From NCBI GenBank assembly GCA_003245785.1, contig QKCE01000109.1:1-39712 (forward strand): 39,712 bases of DNA, written 5' to 3'. Both the position numbers and the translations under genes were made by a program. Of this stretch, positions 26,249 to 34,764 are shown piece by piece (the stretch's first letter is position 1; each line of letters begins with the position of its first letter). The notes beneath the pieces were generated by a model, which saw only the letters and a program-made list of their open reading frames with translations, did not search any database and was not told the origin of the DNA. This stretch comes from Spirochaetales bacterium (GTDB taxonomy: Bacteria > Spirochaetota > Spirochaetia > Treponematales > Treponemataceae).

Positions 26249-27380
26249 ACAATTCCCCGATCGTCGCTTCGTCCAAGGGCCCGGGGTTCGTCACCGCGCA
26301 GGGATCGGCGTTCGCGTTTCGGGCGAGTTCGGGGATCGTTTCCCGGGTGACGCCCCGGGAAGCGAGGCCGGGCTTGATTCCCACGGTTTCGAGAAGCCCC
26401 GAGACCCAATCGATAATCGCCGTGCCGCCCCCCTCGGCGAAAGCCCCCGGTTCGATGCCGAGGACCCTGCCGATCGCGGTGAACTTGTCCCGAGCGTGGG
26501 CATAGTTCCAGTCGATGGCGGAATTGAGCAAAATGGCGTTGCACTCGCCGTGGGGCAAGTCCAAAAGGCCGCCGAGGCTGTGGGCCATGGCGTGCACCAC
26601 CCCGAGGCTCGCGTTGGAGAAGGCCATGCCCGCCTCCATGCTCGCGAACATCATGGCCGTGCGGGCCTCCTCGTCCTTCCCGTTCCGGACCGCCGCGGCG
26701 AGGTTCCCGGCGATGACCCGCACCGCCTCGAGGGCGTGGAGATCGGTCATGGGCGAGCTCGCGGTGGAAACGCAGGCCTCTATCGCGTGCACCAGTGCGT
26801 CGACTCCCGTGCAGGCGGTCAGGTAAGGGTCCATCGAGTAGGTGGTGTCGGGGTCTACGAGCGCCACGTCCGGGACCGCGGTCTTGCTGATTATCGCGAA
26901 CTTGAGGCGGCGGGCAGCGTCGTTTATGATAGCGAATTGCGAAATATCCGCGGAGGTGCCCGCGGTGGTAGGGATGCAGACGAGGGGCGGCCCGGGGCTT
27001 CGCACGTTGTCGATGCCCTCGAAATCCGTCACCTCGCCCCCGTTCGCCGCGAGAATGCCGATCGCCTTCGCGCAATCCATGGGGCTGCCTCCCCCGACGG
27101 CGATTATCACGTCGCAGCCCCTTTCGAGGTAACAGGCGCGGCCTTCCGCCACCTGGGAGTCCCTGGGATTCGAGGAAACCGCCGAGTAGACCACGGGCGA
27201 AAGCCCGGAGTCCCGCAGGGCGGCCGCGGTTTCGTCCACCAGTCCGGTGGCGATAATGCCCGGGTCGGTGACGATGAGGGGGCGGGAAGAGCCGAAATTG
27301 ACGGCGTATCTGCTGCAAAGCGTTCGCGCGCCCGAACCGAAAACCACTTCAGGGACGACGAATTTCCGTAATTCCTTCAT
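26232..27380 (-). CDS. Iron-containing alcohol dehydrogenase
   Basis: VPEVVFGSG, AVGGGSPMDCAKAI, TTAGTSADIS, GVDALVHAIEA, VVHAMAHSLGG, LPHGECNAILL: Fe-ADH cofactor and metal-ligand motifs. Overlaps the HK start by 17 bp. Confidence 0.93.
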   Translation of the reverse strand: MKELRKFVVPEVVFGSGARTLCSRYAVNFGSSRPLIVTDPGIIATGLVDETAAALRDSGLSPVVYSAVSSNPRDSQVAEGRACYLERGCDVIIAVGGGSPMDCAKAIGILAANGGEVTDFEGIDNVRSPGPPLVCIPTTAGTSADISQFAIINDAARRLKFAIISKTAVPDVALVDPDTTYSMDPYLTACTGVDALVHAIEACVSTASSPMTDLHALEAVRVIAGNLAAAVRNGKDEEARTAMMFASMEAGMAFSNASLGVVHAMAHSLGGLLDLPHGECNAILLNSAIDWNYAHARDKFTAIGRVLGIEPGAFAEGGGTAIIDWVSGLLETVGIKPGLASRGVTRETIPELARNANADPCAVTNPGPLDEATIGELYERAL

Positions 27381-27451
27381 ATTTTGAGTTTAGTTCATTG
27401 AGTCCGGCAAGGGCAAATCGGGCCGGGATAAATCGGTCCGGACCCGGGCCG

Positions 27452-27994
27452 TCATACCCGCAGGATGCCCCGGAACCCCCGCGCTGAGTAATAGGACTCC
27501 GCCCCGTTATGGTAGGTGAAAACCCGGCCGTAACGGCGGTCGCAGAATAGCGCACCGCCTCGGGAACGCACGTCCTCGGGGGTTTTCACCCAACTCGAGG
27601 TTTTCAGGTCAAACTCGCCCAAGGCCTGCAAGGCCCTGTATTCCCCCTCGTCGAGGAGTTCCACCCCTATCTCCCGGGCCACGTCCAGGGCGCTCGACGC
27701 GGGTTTGTTGGTCTTTCTCCCGTCCAGGGCCTCCCGGTCATAACAGAGGCTTCGCCGCCCCGCCGGGCTTTCCGGCGCGCAATCGCACACGAGATATTCG
27801 CCGGTTTTCGGGTCCGTCCCGATCGCGTCGGGCTCACCGCCGCTTTCTTCCATGCGCGCCAACGCGGCGAGCTTTTCCCCGTTTTCGGCAAGCCGGAGCC
27901 GGAAACCGTCCCAGTCCAGTCCCTCATGCCGTTTCATATGGGTTTTGAAGCGTTCCTCGAGAATCCCGAGAATGCCTTCCGTATCCCCTTTCAT
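27452..27994 (-). CDS. DUF4256-family protein
   Basis: MKGDTEGILGILEERFKTHMKRHEGLDW...MEESGGEPDAIGTDPKTGEYLVCDCAPESPAGRRSLCYDREAL..SSWVKTPEDVRSRGGALFCDRRYGRVFTYHNGAESYYSARGFRGILRV; start trimmed to Met at 27994. Confidence 0.82.
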   Translation of the reverse strand: MKGDTEGILGILEERFKTHMKRHEGLDWDGFRLRLAENGEKLAALARMEESGGEPDAIGTDPKTGEYLVCDCAPESPAGRRSLCYDREALDGRKTNKPASSALDVAREIGVELLDEGEYRALQALGEFDLKTSSWVKTPEDVRSRGGALFCDRRYGRVFTYHNGAESYYSARGFRGILRV

Positions 27995-28100
27995 AAAGCC
28001 TCCCGAGGGTTCGGGGACAACCCCGACCCGTTCTGGCTCAAGTATAGGGGTTTTCCCGTCGAATTCGCCTCTCTCCCGGCCGATCGCGCGCCGGAAACGC

Positions 28101-28121
28101 AAAAGGGCGAAGCGGCCGCCC
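28101..28121 (-). terminator. Rho-independent terminator-like element at the end of the sugar operon
   Basis: Minus-strand GGGCG-GCCGCTT-CGCCC followed by TTTT, immediately after the GH43 stop (28124). Confidence 0.5.
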
Positions 28122-28123
28122 GC

Positions 28124-29938
28124 TCAGCCGGGAAAATCGCCCGGTCCCGACCCTAGGGTCGGATCCCAGGGTTCCCGATACTCAAGCCAATCGAAGTCGG
28201 CATAGGCGGTTCGGCGGTTGGAATCCACGCAGCAAAGCCCCGCGAAGGTGCCCGTGAATTCCCCGTAAGCGCAGTATTCGTCGGAAAATTGGGTCGTGTC
28301 CCAGGCCGGACCGATCGGTTGCCAGCCGGACCGGACCGCCGGGACCGCGGCAGCCAGCGGCTCCCGGGGAGAGCCCTGCGCCGTCCCGGAGGCGGGTGGC
28401 TGCCGCGGAGTTCCTGGCGCCCCCGGGTCGTCGGCACGGAACCAGAAACGCGTTTCCCTGCCCGCCACGGCGAGCCGGAGCCAGACGGGAGATCCCGGCG
28501 CGAGGGGAGTTCTGGTTTCCGCGAGTTCCCGTTTCTCGCCGTTTTCGCACCGCATGAGGGCGATCGCCTTGCCCCCGAGGGTTTGGCTGAAATATGCCCT
28601 GAGGAGGACCCAGTTCATATTGTCGTAATAGAGGACGAGTCCCGCGTAGTGCTGCCACGCCCCGGGTTCGAATTCCATCTTGCAGGAGACCGCCGCGTTC
28701 ACCGAAGCGAGGCGCCGAGCCACGAGGCTTACCCGGTCCAGGGACGCGAGGGACTGCTGGCCGCGTATCCGCAACCAGCCCGGGCGCTCGGTCAGGGAGG
28801 TCCAGCGGCGGAAATCCGTGCGGGGCGAAACGAGGCGGGGATCCCAGGGACCGTCAAAATCGTCTCGGGGATTCGCCCGGGGAGCCTCGGCATCGGCACG
28901 CGCGGTCGCGTTACCGGCGCCCCTTTCGGCCTTGTCTCCCGCGCCTCCCGGGCCCTCGACGAACCTGGCGGCCCGGTTACCCCCGCCCGCCAGGCGGAGC
29001 CAACCGTCGTCGGTCCACCTCATTTCCTGGATGCCCGTCTCGCGGCCAAGGGTGCAGCGGAGTTCCGGCGCGAAGGGACGGGAGCACAGGTGCGCGAGAT
29101 ACCAGCGCCCGTCGGGGGTCTCGACCAGGGATCCGTGGCCGACCTTCTGGAGGTAGGATCCCGGGTTGTACCTCTCGGTCTTCAGGAACCAATCGGTGTC
29201 GCGGCCGTAAAAATCGTCCGTGGCGGTGAGGATGGGGTTCGCCGGGTCGCGCTCGTAGGGTCCCCAGGGCGAGTCGGAGCGGGCCATGGCGACGCAGTGG
29301 CCGTACCCGGTCCCGCCCTCGGCGGTCATCAGGTAATATTTGCCGTTCCTCTTGTAAAGGTGCGGTCCTTCCGGGCAGCCCCGGTCGGTGCCGCCCCGCC
29401 AGATCCGCTTCGCGAACCCGATTACCGACCTCGACTCGGCATCGTACTCCTGGACCGCGATAACCCCTGGCTTTTCGTAGCCGTCGCGGGTTTCCCATTC
29501 CAGGGACACCACGTACTTTTTCCCGTCGTCGTCGTGGAGGATCGAGGGATCGAAGCCGATCGAGTTGAGGTAGACCGGCTCGCTCCAGGGACCGTCGATC
29601 TCCGGCGCGGTCACGAGGAAGTTGTCCTGGTCGAAAAAGCGCGCGTTGTGCGAGATCATCCGCGTGTAGAGGAGGTAAAAAAGCCCCTCGCTTTCGCACC
29701 AGGTCAGGCAGGGCGCCCAGATACCCTTCGCGGAGGGGAGCTTTCGCAGGTCCAGGCTATCCTCGTCGTCGAGGGCGTGGGTGAATAGCTCCCAGGACAC
29801 GAGGTCCCTTGAGCGGTAAATCGCGACGCCGGGAAACCACTCGAAGGTGGAGGTGGCGAGGTAATACCAGCCGTCCCGTCGGACGATGCTCGGGTCCGGG
29901 TTGAAGCCCGGAAGTATCGGGTTTTCGATGCGGGCCAC
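28124..29938 (-). CDS. GH43 beta-xylosidase/arabinofuranosidase-like enzyme
   Basis: NPILPGFNPDPSIVRRDGWYYLATSTFEWFPGVAIYRSRDLV, SIGFDPSILHDDDGKKYVVS, CPEGPHLYKRNGKYYLMTAEGG; GTG start just after the GH1 stop. Confidence 0.92.
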   Translation of the reverse strand: MARIENPILPGFNPDPSIVRRDGWYYLATSTFEWFPGVAIYRSRDLVSWELFTHALDDEDSLDLRKLPSAKGIWAPCLTWCESEGLFYLLYTRMISHNARFFDQDNFLVTAPEIDGPWSEPVYLNSIGFDPSILHDDDGKKYVVSLEWETRDGYEKPGVIAVQEYDAESRSVIGFAKRIWRGGTDRGCPEGPHLYKRNGKYYLMTAEGGTGYGHCVAMARSDSPWGPYERDPANPILTATDDFYGRDTDWFLKTERYNPGSYLQKVGHGSLVETPDGRWYLAHLCSRPFAPELRCTLGRETGIQEMRWTDDGWLRLAGGGNRAARFVEGPGGAGDKAERGAGNATARADAEAPRANPRDDFDGPWDPRLVSPRTDFRRWTSLTERPGWLRIRGQQSLASLDRVSLVARRLASVNAAVSCKMEFEPGAWQHYAGLVLYYDNMNWVLLRAYFSQTLGGKAIALMRCENGEKRELAETRTPLAPGSPVWLRLAVAGRETRFWFRADDPGAPGTPRQPPASGTAQGSPREPLAAAVPAVRSGWQPIGPAWDTTQFSDEYCAYGEFTGTFAGLCCVDSNRRTAYADFDWLEYREPWDPTLGSGPGDFPG

Positions 29939-29939
29939 G

Positions 29940-31298
29940 TCAGTCCACCGTGAAGCCGTTATGGGCGCACACCGACGACAGGAAGTGCCCGCTGTCCTTG
30001 ATTATCCGCCGGCACCCGTCGTCGTAGTCCACGTACACCACGCCGAAGCGCTTGGTGAAGCCGAAGCCCCACTCGAAGTTGTCGCAGAAGGACCAGGTGA
30101 AATAGCCCGCGACGTCGCTCCCCTCCCGGATCGCCTGCCAGGCCGCGGCGAAGTGGCGGCGGAGATATTCCACCCGCACCGGGTCGTGCACGCACCCGTC
30201 GGCGGAAATCGCGTCGAGGCAGGTGGTGCCGTTCTCGCTTATGAATATCTTCGGGTTGCCGTACTCTTTCCGCACGCCGGTCAAGAGCTTGTAGAGGGAC
30301 TCGGGGGTGTTTTCCCATTCCTCGAACTCCGCCCGCTGCAAGTACGGGCGGTATACCTGCTTCGCCTGAATGTGCGCGTTCGACGGGTCGTGGGCGACGA
30401 GTCGCCGGGTGTAATAATTGATGCCGAGAAAGTCCGTCTTCGCCGCCATGGCTTCCATGTCGCCGGCTTCGACCGTCGGCATGAGGTCTCCGTAATGGGC
30501 GACCATTTCCTTCGGGTACCCTTTCCCGTATACCGGGTCCATGAACCACCCGTTGTACGCCAGGTCCCACCGCCTCGCGGCGGCGGCGTCCTCGGCGGAG
30601 TCGGTGGCGGGCTCTATCCAGGCGAGGTTGTTCACGATCCCGACCTTCGCGCCGGCCACGTTCGCGCGGATGACGGGCACCGCCTTTCCGTGGGCGAGTA
30701 AAATGTGGTGCGCGACGGCGAGGGTGGTTTTCAGGTCCGTGAGTCCCGGGGCGTGCACGCCCTGGTAGTGGCCGCAGAAGGAGAACACCCAGGGCTCGTT
30801 GAAGGTCATCCAGTTTTTCACCCGGTCCCCGAGGCGCCTCGTGGCCGCGTCGGCGTACTCGACGAAGCGGTCGGCCGTCGACCGGTTCGCGAAGCCCCCG
30901 GTCGCCTGCAGGGCCGAGGGCAGGTCCCAGTGGAAAAGCGTCACGTAGGGGGTTATGCCCTTCGCGAGGAGGTCGTCGACGAGGCGGTCGTAAAACGCGA
31001 GGCCCGCCCCGTTCACCCTGCCCGAACCGGCGGGAATCACCCGGGGCCAGGAGATCGACATGCGGTAATTCCTCACGTCCATCGTCCGCATCAGGGTCGC
31101 GTCTTCCGCGTAGCGCCGGTAATGGTCGCAGGCCACGTCGCCGTTCTTGCCGTCGGCGATCTTGCCCGGGGTATGGGAAAAGTCGTCCCATACGCTTCGG
31201 CCCTTCCCGTCGGCGTCGGGAGAGCCCTCTATCTGATAGGCGGCGGTCGAGACGCCCCAGGCGAAATCCTTCGGGAACTCGAGAAACTCGGAATACAT
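29940..31298 (-). CDS. GH1 beta-glucosidase-type enzyme
   Basis: FPKDFAWGVSTAAYQIEGS, MTFNEPWVF (acid/base), KIFISENGTTC (nucleophile), FTWSFCDNFEWGFGFTKRFGVVYVDYD. Confidence 0.96.
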   Translation of the reverse strand: MYSEFLEFPKDFAWGVSTAAYQIEGSPDADGKGRSVWDDFSHTPGKIADGKNGDVACDHYRRYAEDATLMRTMDVRNYRMSISWPRVIPAGSGRVNGAGLAFYDRLVDDLLAKGITPYVTLFHWDLPSALQATGGFANRSTADRFVEYADAATRRLGDRVKNWMTFNEPWVFSFCGHYQGVHAPGLTDLKTTLAVAHHILLAHGKAVPVIRANVAGAKVGIVNNLAWIEPATDSAEDAAAARRWDLAYNGWFMDPVYGKGYPKEMVAHYGDLMPTVEAGDMEAMAAKTDFLGINYYTRRLVAHDPSNAHIQAKQVYRPYLQRAEFEEWENTPESLYKLLTGVRKEYGNPKIFISENGTTCLDAISADGCVHDPVRVEYLRRHFAAAWQAIREGSDVAGYFTWSFCDNFEWGFGFTKRFGVVYVDYDDGCRRIIKDSGHFLSSVCAHNGFTVD

Positions 31299-31303
31299 AA
31301 GGC

Positions 31304-32155
31304 TTACCCCTTAACGGCCCCGGCGGTGACTCCCGCGAGGATCCATTTGTTGAACACGAAATAGAGGACCAACGGCGGCAGGGCCACCAGGGTCATGCAC
31401 GCGAACTGCACCGCGTAGTCGGACACGTACTGCCCGGAAAACAGGATGATCGAGAAGGGCAGGGTACGCTTGGCCTCCGTGGCGAGATAGGTATTCGCCA
31501 TGATGAACTCGTTCCAGTGGGACAGGAAGGTCTGTACCCCGACGGTCGCGAAGCCCGTCACCGCCATGGGCGCGATGATCTGCGGGAGGATTACCCCGTA
31601 GCCCGCCCCGTCGATGAAGGCGGACTCCTCCATCGACTTCGGGATTCCCGCGAGGAGCCCAGTGAACACGATCGTGTTGAAGGACATGGTGAAGGCCATG
31701 TAGGAAATGACGAGCCCGAGATGGGTGTCGATGAGGCGGAAGGTGCGGTACCAGATAAAGTTCGGCAACAGGGTCGTGTGGATCGGGATCGTGAGGCCTA
31801 CTATCACGATCGCCCACACGAAACCCTTCAGCTTCCATTCCATCCGCGAGCACGCGTAGGCGAGCATGAAGGGCAGGATCGTCCCCAGGGTCACCGAGGG
31901 CACGACGATCTTCAGGGTGTTCGAGAGGTAAAGCGGTATCTTCCCGTCGAAGAAGGCCTTGTAGTAATTCACCCATTGGGGTTCCTTGGGAAAGGAGAGG
32001 AGCTCCGGGCCGAAGAGGTCCCCGGACTTCTTTATCGAGTAGCTGAAAATCCACACCATCGGGAACACCTGGGCGAGCACGAGGAAGGCGAGGAGAGATC
32101 CCACGAGGACCTTGGTCACGAGCTTTCGCCGGGCGTAATCCTGTTCTTTCATCAT
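31304..32155 (-). CDS. Carbohydrate ABC transporter permease (MalG-like)
   Basis: MMKEQDYARRKLVTKVLVGSLLAFLVLAQVFPMVWIFSYSIK...ESAFIDGAGYGVILPQIIAPMAVTGFATVGVQTFLSHWNEF (EAA-like loop). ORF track start extends too far upstream; Met at 32155 or 32152. Confidence 0.94.
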   Translation of the reverse strand: MMKEQDYARRKLVTKVLVGSLLAFLVLAQVFPMVWIFSYSIKKSGDLFGPELLSFPKEPQWVNYYKAFFDGKIPLYLSNTLKIVVPSVTLGTILPFMLAYACSRMEWKLKGFVWAIVIVGLTIPIHTTLLPNFIWYRTFRLIDTHLGLVISYMAFTMSFNTIVFTGLLAGIPKSMEESAFIDGAGYGVILPQIIAPMAVTGFATVGVQTFLSHWNEFIMANTYLATEAKRTLPFSIILFSGQYVSDYAVQFACMTLVALPPLVLYFVFNKWILAGVTAGAVKG

Positions 32156-32178
32156 CTTTTTTTCCGTCCTCCCGGCCG

Positions 32179-33063
32179 TCAAATCTGTTCCACGGATTTC
32201 TTGAAAATCCGCTGGATGCCGAAGGTAAGCGCCACGGCGATAATCACGAAGAGCACCGATATCGCGTTCCCGTAGCCGTACTCCGCGTACTTGAAGGCGC
32301 GCTGGTACAGGTAGAGCGCGATGTACTGGGTCGAGTTGCCCGGGCCGCCCTCGGTGGAAAGGTACACCATCTCCATCTGCTTCAGGGAGGAGATCACGTC
32401 GATGACGACGATGGACTGCAGGACCGGCATCATGTAGGGAAGCACGACGTTCGTCACGAGCTGGAGCCGGCTCGCGCCGTCGACGCGCGCGGCCTCCTCG
32501 AGCTCGGCGGGGACGGTCATGAGGCCGCCGAAGAAAAAGAGGAGCGCCCAGCCGAAGCCCTGCCAGATCATGATCCAGATCACCGCCCATATCGCGGTCT
32601 TCGGGTCGCCGAGCCAGGCGTGGGACCAGGAGCCGAGGCCGACCAGGGACAAGAGCTTGTTGAACATGCCGTAGGTCGGGTGGAAAATATTCACCCAGAG
32701 CTTTGTCACCACCACGAGGCTCAGGGTGGCGGGAATGAAATATACGGTACGGAGGATCCGCGAGGACCGCTCGTGCATTTTCGTGAGGATGGACGCGACG
32801 CCGAAGGCCGCGACGTTCTGTATGAACACGGTAACCAGTATCAGTAAAAGCACGTCGTAAAGGGAGCGCCAGAAAGTCGCGTCCGTCGCGAGGCGCGCGT
32901 AATTGTCGAAGCCGATGAAGGTCATCTTCCCGAACCCGCCCCATTTTACGAAGCTCAGGCCGAGGCTGATGAAAAGGGGTATCGCGATCGCGAAGAGCAT
33001 CACGGCCAGGCCGGGAATCACGAGAATCGCCACCGCTTTCTTGTTGCCGAAAAGGGATTTCAT
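32179..33063 (-). CDS. Sugar ABC transporter permease (MalF-like)
   Basis: MKSLFGNKKAVAILVIPGLAVMLFAIAIPLFISLGLSF..., EEAARVDGASRLQLVTNVVLPYMMPV EAA loop; SD AAGGAG upstream; trimmed from a longer ORF. Confidence 0.94.
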   Translation of the reverse strand: MKSLFGNKKAVAILVIPGLAVMLFAIAIPLFISLGLSFVKWGGFGKMTFIGFDNYARLATDATFWRSLYDVLLLILVTVFIQNVAAFGVASILTKMHERSSRILRTVYFIPATLSLVVVTKLWVNIFHPTYGMFNKLLSLVGLGSWSHAWLGDPKTAIWAVIWIMIWQGFGWALLFFFGGLMTVPAELEEAARVDGASRLQLVTNVVLPYMMPVLQSIVVIDVISSLKQMEMVYLSTEGGPGNSTQYIALYLYQRAFKYAEYGYGNAISVLFVIIAVALTFGIQRIFKKSVEQI

Positions 33064-33079
33064 GAACGGGAACTCCTTG

Positions 33080-33118
33080 AAAAAATGGCGGGGAACCCGA
33101 GACTCGGGGATCCCCGCC
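33080..33118 (-). terminator. Intra-operonic intrinsic terminator between solute-binding protein and permease genes
   Basis: Minus strand GGCGGGGATCCCCGAGTCTCGGGTTCCCCGCC (8-bp outer stem 33087-33094/33111-33118 plus 5-bp inner stem) followed by A-TTTTTT. Confidence 0.75.
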
Positions 33119-33129
33119 GGAGGAGAGAG

Positions 33130-33167
33130 GGTCAAACTCAAAAGTCGGTCAACTTTTGAGTTTGACC
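33130..33167. repeat. Perfect 16-bp inverted repeat (hairpin)
   Basis: GGTCAAACTCAAAAGT-CGGTCA-ACTTTTGAGTTTGACC. Confidence 0.9.
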
Positions 33168-33169
33168 TT

Positions 33170-33195
33170 GGAGAAAACCCTTGAGGGTTTTCTCC
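33170..33195. repeat. Perfect 11-bp inverted repeat (hairpin, 4-nt loop)
   Basis: GGAGAAAACCC-TTGA-GGGTTTTCTCC. Confidence 0.9.
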
Positions 33196-33212
33196 GTTTC
33201 GAGTCAAGGAAT

Positions 33213-33243
33213 GCTTTTCAAAACTTTCCGCGTTTTGAAAAGC
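33213..33243. repeat. Perfect 12-bp inverted repeat (hairpin)
   Basis: GCTTTTCAAAAC-TTTCCGC-GTTTTGAAAAGC, starting 9 bp after the solute-binding protein stop codon on the minus strand. Confidence 0.9.
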
Positions 33244-33252
33244 CCCATCCGT

Positions 33253-34551
33253 TTACTTCGCCGCCGCGGCCCGGGCAGCCGAGGCGTCGAGGGCCTTCAC
33301 GAAGGCCTCGGGGGTGATCATCGAGGCGCAAAGCTGGCGCATCAGGTCCTGATGGTCTTCCTTGAACACCGAGTCGGACCGGTCGAGGCCGGGGGTACCG
33401 CTGGTGCTCTTGGCGTCCGCCGCGAGGGCGAGGAGCTTCTTGCTCACCAGGGTGTCGGAGTCGCGGGGCGCGACCTTCTGGGCCGGGAAGCAGGCCTGCT
33501 TTTCCCAGGCGATATCGCCGAAGCGCTTGCCGAGGAATTTCACGTACTCGTAGGCCATGTCCATGTTCTTGGAACCCGCGCTGATTATGTAGTTGCCGCC
33601 GAACCAGGCGAGCACGTCGTCCGCGGTGCCCTTCCCGCCCTTGATGACCGGGAACTTGATCACGTCGAGGCTGTTGCGGAAGTTGTCGGAGAAGTTCGTG
33701 TCGGTCGCGAGGGACATTTCCCAGGAACCCATCATGTACATGGCGGCGCGCTCCTGGCCGAACATGTTGCGGGCGTCGCCGTAGTCGGAGGTCACCAGGT
33801 TCTCCTGGAACACGCCGGCCTTCACCAGGTTCTGGATATAGGTCGCCGCCTGGAGGAAGTCGGGATCGGTGTACTTGGCGGTCCGCTTCAGGGCCGCGTC
33901 GACCCGGGTAAAGTCGCCGTTCACGCGCTGGGAGATATTGTCGAAGAGCTCGCAAAGGGGCCAGCCTTCCTTGCCGTCGGTAACCATGGTCGACACGCCG
34001 ATCGCCTTGAACTTGGGCACGCTGGCGACGATGTCTTCCCAGGTCGCGGGGAGCGGGACTCCCGCCTTCTGGAAGAGGCTCTTGTTCACGTACACGACCC
34101 ACATGTCGCCGGAAACCGGGATGCCGTAGAGGGTTCCGTCGTACACGTTGCCCTCGAGGGAGCCCGCCATGTATCCGTAGGACTTGAAGTCCGCGATGTT
34201 CATCTTTCCGAGCATGCCCGCGTCGATCAGGGGCTTCATCATGCCGGGGAAGGACCAGTACTTCATCACGTCGGGAAGCTGGTTGGCGGTGGCGTAGATC
34301 TTCACCTTTTCCTGCCAGGGCTGGTCCTGATAGCTCTCGGTCACGATTTCCACGTTCGGGTGGGCGGCCTTGAACTCCGCGTTGATCTGCTCGATCACCG
34401 CGCCGTAGCCGTTCTTTCGGTCCGGCAGGTTGTCGCCCATCTTGAGGACGATCTTTCCGTCCGCCTTACCCGCGTCCTTCGATCCGCCGGCGAAAGCCCC
34501 GGCCGCGACGAGAAGCGCGCACGCGCACAAACCCGCGATTTTTTTGTTCAT
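33253..34551 (-). CDS. Extracellular sugar-binding protein of ABC transporter (SBP family 1)
   Basis: MNKKIAGLCACALLVAAGAFAGGSKDAG signal peptide; QLPDVMKYWSFPGMMKPLIDAG, LYGIPVSGDMWVVYVNKSLFQKAGVPLPATWEDI; SD AAGGAGGG upstream. Confidence 0.95.
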   Translation of the reverse strand: MNKKIAGLCACALLVAAGAFAGGSKDAGKADGKIVLKMGDNLPDRKNGYGAVIEQINAEFKAAHPNVEIVTESYQDQPWQEKVKIYATANQLPDVMKYWSFPGMMKPLIDAGMLGKMNIADFKSYGYMAGSLEGNVYDGTLYGIPVSGDMWVVYVNKSLFQKAGVPLPATWEDIVASVPKFKAIGVSTMVTDGKEGWPLCELFDNISQRVNGDFTRVDAALKRTAKYTDPDFLQAATYIQNLVKAGVFQENLVTSDYGDARNMFGQERAAMYMMGSWEMSLATDTNFSDNFRNSLDVIKFPVIKGGKGTADDVLAWFGGNYIISAGSKNMDMAYEYVKFLGKRFGDIAWEKQACFPAQKVAPRDSDTLVSKKLLALAADAKSTSGTPGLDRSDSVFKEDHQDLMRQLCASMITPEAFVKALDASAARAAAAK

Positions 34552-34722
34552 TGAAGAACCCTCCTTATCGAATCCTTGCCCCTATTCTGCGCGCTAAAAG
34601 GCCCCGGGTACATGACGCCGGTTCCGAAAAGTTGACGCGAATACCGGGGAACGGCCCCGTTTCGGGGGAATTGAAGATAATTCGGGAAGAGGCAGAAAGT
34701 CTCCCGGGGGGAGCGGGCGCGC

Positions 34723-34741
34723 CCCGCGCGGCCGGCGCGGG
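34723..34741 (-). terminator. GC-rich stem-loop downstream of vapC-like gene (possible terminator)
   Basis: cccgcgc-ggccg-gcgcggg 7-bp stem; no U-tract, so weak. Confidence 0.3.
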
Positions 34742-34764
34742 CGAAAGTCGGTCGAGGGGCGAAA

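Noticed and set aside
28289-29788. 499-aa plus-strand ORF
   Set aside because: Shadow of the GH43 xylosidase gene, which carries clear catalytic motifs.
29959-31191. 410-aa minus-strand ORF
   Set aside because: Alternate frame of the GH1 gene; Arg-rich, no motifs.
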